This document shows positions 61,298 through 64,000 of a stretch of DNA of 64,000 nucleotides, piece after piece. The notes below the pieces were generated by a model. It was not told the DNA's origin and did not search any database. It was given only the letters and a program-made list of their open reading frames with translations. A program made the translations under genes and the position numbers. Position 1 is the stretch's first letter. Every line of letters begins with the position of its first letter. The DNA is from Cognatishimia sp. WU-CL00825 (lineage in GTDB: Bacteria > Pseudomonadota > Alphaproteobacteria > Rhodobacterales > Rhodobacteraceae): contig NZ_BAABWX010000003.1 of assembly GCF_040364665.1 (NCBI RefSeq), positions 1 to 64,000 of the forward strand. Reading direction: 5' to 3'.

Positions 61298-62416
61298 ATG
61301 AAAATCAGCATCGAACGCGGCACGTTGCTTAAAGCGGTGTCTCAGGCGCAGTCAGTTGTTGAACGCCGCAACACCATTCCGATCCTCGCGAATGTTCTGA
61401 TCGAAGCAGAAGGCAACACGGTGCAGTTCCGCGCCACTGACTTGGATATCGAAGTGGTCGACAAAGCCGACGCCATGGTGGAACGCGCGGGCTCTACAAC
61501 GGTCGCTGCCAACACGCTGCATGAAATCGTCCGCAAATTGCCTGACGGTGCCCTGGTCACCCTGGCAGACGATGGTACGGCAGGTCGCCTAACAGTCGAA
61601 GCCGGGCGTTCAAATTTCTCGTTGGCCACCTTGCCAAAAGAAGACTTCCCGGTGATGGCATCGTCTGAATATGCCTGCAATTTCACGGCCAATGCCGCCA
61701 AGTTGCGCCGGCTTTTTGACAAGTCGAAATTTGCAATTTCTACCGAGGAAACCCGGTACTACTTGAACGGCGTCTACATGCACATTTCTGACGCCGAAGG
61801 TGGTCGCGTGTTGCGTTGTGTTGCCACAGATGGCCACAGATTGGCGCGCATCGATTCTGATCTGCCAGAAGGCGCCGCTGATATGCCCGGTGTTATCGTT
61901 CCGCGCAAAACCGTGGGTGAGCTGCGTAAACTCTTGGACGATGACGATATGGACATAGCCGTTTCCGTTTCAGAAACCAAAGTGCGGTTTGCCACGCCAA
62001 ATATCACCCTTACGTCAAAAGTCATCGATGGCACATTTCCAGATTACACCCGCGTTATTCCGACAGGCAACACCCGCAGGCTTGAGGTGGACGCTGCGGA
62101 GTTTGCCCAGGCCGTGGATCGCGTGGCAACTGTATCGTCAGAGCGGTCGCGCGCAGTGAAGCTGGCCCTGGACGAAGACCGGCTGATTCTTTCCGTGAAT
62201 GCCCCTGACTCGGGTGCCGCCGAAGAAGAACTGGCTGTGGCCTATGGCGACGAACGGCTTGAAATCGGTTTTAACGCCAAATACTTGCTGGAAATCGCCA
62301 GCCAAGTCGATCGCGAAAACGCTGTGTTCATGTTCAATTCAGCGGGCGATCCCACATTGATGCGCGAAGGCAACGACACCACTGCGGTGTATGTTGTCAT
62401 GCCAATGCGAGTGTGA
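61298..62416 (+). CDS. dnaN: DNA polymerase III subunit beta (sliding clamp)
   Basis: A 372-residue clamp subunit (MKISIERGTLLKAVSQAQSVVERRNTIPILANVLIEA...VYVVMPMRV) with three similar domains. The dimer encircles DNA and tethers polymerase III and repair enzymes. The start follows GGAGGATATAGGG. Located between dnaA and recF as in most bacteria. Confidence 0.97.
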   Translation: MKISIERGTLLKAVSQAQSVVERRNTIPILANVLIEAEGNTVQFRATDLDIEVVDKADAMVERAGSTTVAANTLHEIVRKLPDGALVTLADDGTAGRLTVEAGRSNFSLATLPKEDFPVMASSEYACNFTANAAKLRRLFDKSKFAISTEETRYYLNGVYMHISDAEGGRVLRCVATDGHRLARIDSDLPEGAADMPGVIVPRKTVGELRKLLDDDDMDIAVSVSETKVRFATPNITLTSKVIDGTFPDYTRVIPTGNTRRLEVDAAEFAQAVDRVATVSSERSRAVKLALDEDRLILSVNAPDSGAAEEELAVAYGDERLEIGFNAKYLLEIASQVDRENAVFMFNSAGDPTLMREGNDTTAVYVVMPMRV

Positions 62417-62444
62417 GCGCAACCGCCCTCATATCCCTTGACCT

Positions 62445-62475
62445 TAAGGCCTCCGCACCATTGCCGGAGGCCTTA
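62445..62475 (+). promoter_or_regulatory. hairpin enclosing the recF ribosome-binding site
   Basis: TAAGGCCTCCG (62445-62455) and CGGAGGCCTTA (62465-62475) form a perfect 11-bp stem. The second arm contains the GGAGG of recF and ends with the A of its ATG. It could act as a terminator remnant for dnaN or, more interestingly, block recF translation when folded. Confidence 0.75.
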
Positions 62476-63575
62476 TGACTCTTGCCCTTACAAAACTAAC
62501 GCTCTCGCATTTTCGCAGCCACAAGCGCAGCACAATTGACTGCGATGCGCGCCCGATTGCACTCTTTGGTCCAAACGGCGCGGGCAAAACCAACATCCTA
62601 GAGGCGGTTTCCCTGTTTTCCCCAGGCCGGGGAATACGTCGCGCCAGCGCCCAGGATATGACTCGCCGCCCGGAAGCATTGGGTTGGAAGCTTTCTGGCC
62701 AACTGACCACCCCTCAGGGTGTGCAAGAGATCGAAACCTGGTCAGACAAAGGTGCGGCGCGCCAGGTCAAAATAAACGACAAGGCCCAACCACAAACCCG
62801 CCTCGGCGCGTTGTGTCGCATCATCTGGCTAATCCCCGCGATGGACCGGCTGTGGATCGAGGGCGCAGAGGGCCGTCGACGCTTTCTAGACCGCACTGCC
62901 CTATCGTTTTTCCCCGATCACGCCGAAGCCTCGCTGGTCTACGAAAAATCCATGCGCGAACGCAACCGCTTGCTCAAGGAACAGGTGCGCGACGCCCATT
63001 GGTATCGCGCGCTCGAAGACCATATGGCCAAAGCCGCCACGCGTATTCACGCCAACCGTCTGGCGACACTCGCCCACCTTATGCGCGCGCAGGACAAGGC
63101 GACCACCGCCTTCCCTGTGGCAGAGCTCGATTTGCAGCAAACAGAAGGCTCGCTGCCAAACACAGAAGTTGATTTTCGAGAGGCCTTTGCAGAAAGCCGC
63201 AGTCGCGATATTGCAGCAGGACGCACGCTTGTAGGCACCCACCGATCTGATATCTACGCGGCGTTCAAAGCCAAAGGCATCGCTGCGGCGGAATGCTCGA
63301 CGGGTGAACAAAAAGCCTTGCTGATCTCCTTGATACTGGCGAATGCACGGGCGCTTTTTGAAACACTTGGCACCCCGCCGATCCTCTTGCTGGACGAAGT
63401 CGCAGCGCATTTGGATGCCGCTCGCCGCGCCGCCCTCTATGATGAGATTTGCGCGCTGAAAGCCCAGGCCTGGATGACCGGCACAGAGGTCAGTCTTTTT
63501 GAAACTCTGGGTGCACGCGCGCAATACCTGCACGTCGCTGAAAACGCGGGTATTTCGCATTTCAACTCCACCTAA
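62475..63575 (+). CDS. recF: DNA replication and repair protein RecF
   Basis: A 366-residue SMC-like ATPase. Walker A is GPNGAGKTN near residue 36, the ABC signature region STGEQKALLI near 275 and Walker B PILLLDEVAAHLD near 305. It loads RecA at gaps together with RecO and RecR. Its ribosome-binding site is inside a strong hairpin. Confidence 0.95.
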   Translation: MTLALTKLTLSHFRSHKRSTIDCDARPIALFGPNGAGKTNILEAVSLFSPGRGIRRASAQDMTRRPEALGWKLSGQLTTPQGVQEIETWSDKGAARQVKINDKAQPQTRLGALCRIIWLIPAMDRLWIEGAEGRRRFLDRTALSFFPDHAEASLVYEKSMRERNRLLKEQVRDAHWYRALEDHMAKAATRIHANRLATLAHLMRAQDKATTAFPVAELDLQQTEGSLPNTEVDFREAFAESRSRDIAAGRTLVGTHRSDIYAAFKAKGIAAAECSTGEQKALLISLILANARALFETLGTPPILLLDEVAAHLDAARRAALYDEICALKAQAWMTGTEVSLFETLGARAQYLHVAENAGISHFNST

Positions 63576-63576
63576 G

Positions 63577-63598
63577 CTTCACTTTTCCACAAATACTC
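63577..63598 (-). repeat. 3' intergenic repeat, type 2 (copy 3)
   Basis: On the minus strand reads GAGTATTT-GTG-GAAA-AG-TGAAG. It begins 1 bp after the recF stop but points toward recF, unlike the other copies. On the plus strand it contains TTTTCCACA, a one-mismatch DnaA box. The 130 bp to gyrB hold its promoter region. Confidence 0.65.
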
Positions 63599-63730
63599 AA
63601 ATTCCCGGATTTCGCCACTTGTGAAACCTCGCAATTTCCCACCCAGAGCGGTTCACTAATTCACGTCATTCGCGTGACATTGCCGCGCCACAGGCGTATA
63701 AAATCTTGAAAGATTAGAGGACGTCCACAC

Positions 63731-64000
63731 ATGAGCGACAACGCGCAAACACCCGAGCAATATGGCGCGGATTCCATTAAAGTTCTCAAAGGCTTAGAGG
63801 CGGTCCGAAAACGCCCCGGCATGTATATCGGAGACACGGATGACGGCTCTGGCCTGCACCACATGGTGTACGAGGTCGTGGACAATGGCATCGACGAAGC
63901 TTTGGCCAAGCACGCTGACTATGTGACCGTAAAAATACACGCTGATAGTTCTGTGTCGGTGGCGGATAACGGCCGTGGGATTCCCGTGGATATCCACGCC
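63731..64000 (+). CDS. gyrB: DNA gyrase subunit B (partial, runs off the right edge)
   Basis: The first 90 residues ([20 protein letters not shown]...) match the GHKL ATPase domain of Gyr[33 protein letters not shown] with the catalytic Glu and Asn, and [13 protein letters not shown]. The rest lies outside the window. The ATG follows AGAGGACG. Confidence 0.97.
   Translation, partial: MSDNAQTPEQYGADSIKVLKGLEAVRKRPGMYIGDTDDGSGLHHMVYEVVDNGIDEALAKHADYVTVKIHADSSVSVADNGRGIPVDIHA

Noticed and set aside
63582..63590. TTTTCCACA as a DnaA box between recF and gyrB
   Set aside because: A single near-match that is part of the type 2 repeat; one box is not evidence of an origin.
1..64000. CRISPR arrays, insertion sequences, prophage or integrative elements
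   Set aside because: No regular spaced repeats, transposase, integrase or phage-like genes were seen; the short repeats found are not arrays.

Overview
This 64 kb window looks like chromosomal DNA of an alphaproteobacterium of the Rhodobacterales (Roseobacter-type). The block from ubiB/ubiE (-) through mutM, an enoyl-CoA hydratase, rpsT, dnaA, dnaN and recF to gyrB (+) is the usual gene order around dnaA in that order. Other typical members are a DinB with an N-terminal zinc ribbon, a GT14/DUF5928 glycosyltransferase, a DUF3052 protein, a Hint-domain protein and an 82-residue WGR protein. No transposase, phage gene, integrase, CRISPR array or rRNA was seen; it reads as stable backbone with two large uptake and catabolic clusters.

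Layout. 0.2-3.4 kb: msrPQ and a membrane-anchored glutamate-synthase-like flavoprotein. 3.7-12.1 kb (-): a NarL-type two-component pair, then a tautomerase, an SMP-30 lactonase, a complete branched-chain-type (LivKHMGF) ABC importer and an OsmC protein, probably one regulated catabolic operon. 12.3-19.3 kb: clpB, pyrF, small unknown genes, a Nudix hydrolase, dinB and an N-formylglutamate amidohydrolase. 19.3-19.8 kb: tRNA-Val(GAC) and rpmJ (L36). 19.8-22.6 kb: a Hint-domain protein and a peptidoglycan-binding protein whose N-terminus looks like a dead caspase fold. 22.7-34.9 kb: a second carboxylate uptake/activation cluster (acyl-CoA ligase, LivGHM, binding protein, LivF, PaaK-like ligase) divergent from a hybrid histidine kinase and an OmpR-type regulator. 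35-41 kb: LysR regulator, WGR protein, a stand-alone formate dehydrogenase alpha subunit, a histidine phosphatase and a zinc-finger protein. 40.7-43.6 kb: a GT14 glycosyltransferase divergent from a family-2 sulfotransferase plus DUF3052. 43.8-54.4 kb: adenosine kinase, nth, an Ada-like methyltransferase, an OmpA lipoprotein, an FMN reductase, a split MnmC pair, two transporters, a lytic transglycosylase and dapA. 54.5-64 kb: the ubiB to gyrB block.

The most notable non-coding signal is a pair of related 21-22 nt repeats (seven copies, all intergenic) that begin GRGTATTT. Six of the seven lie just 3' of a gene in that gene's sense direction, often after a GC-rich stem. Other points are a hairpin that swallows the recF ribosome-binding site, an excess of GANTC sites upstream of dnaA, a dyad in the promoter of the tautomerase operon, and a terminator-like hairpin between the apparent promoter and tRNA-Val. 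Functions are assigned from recognisable motifs and family knowledge; no database search was possible.
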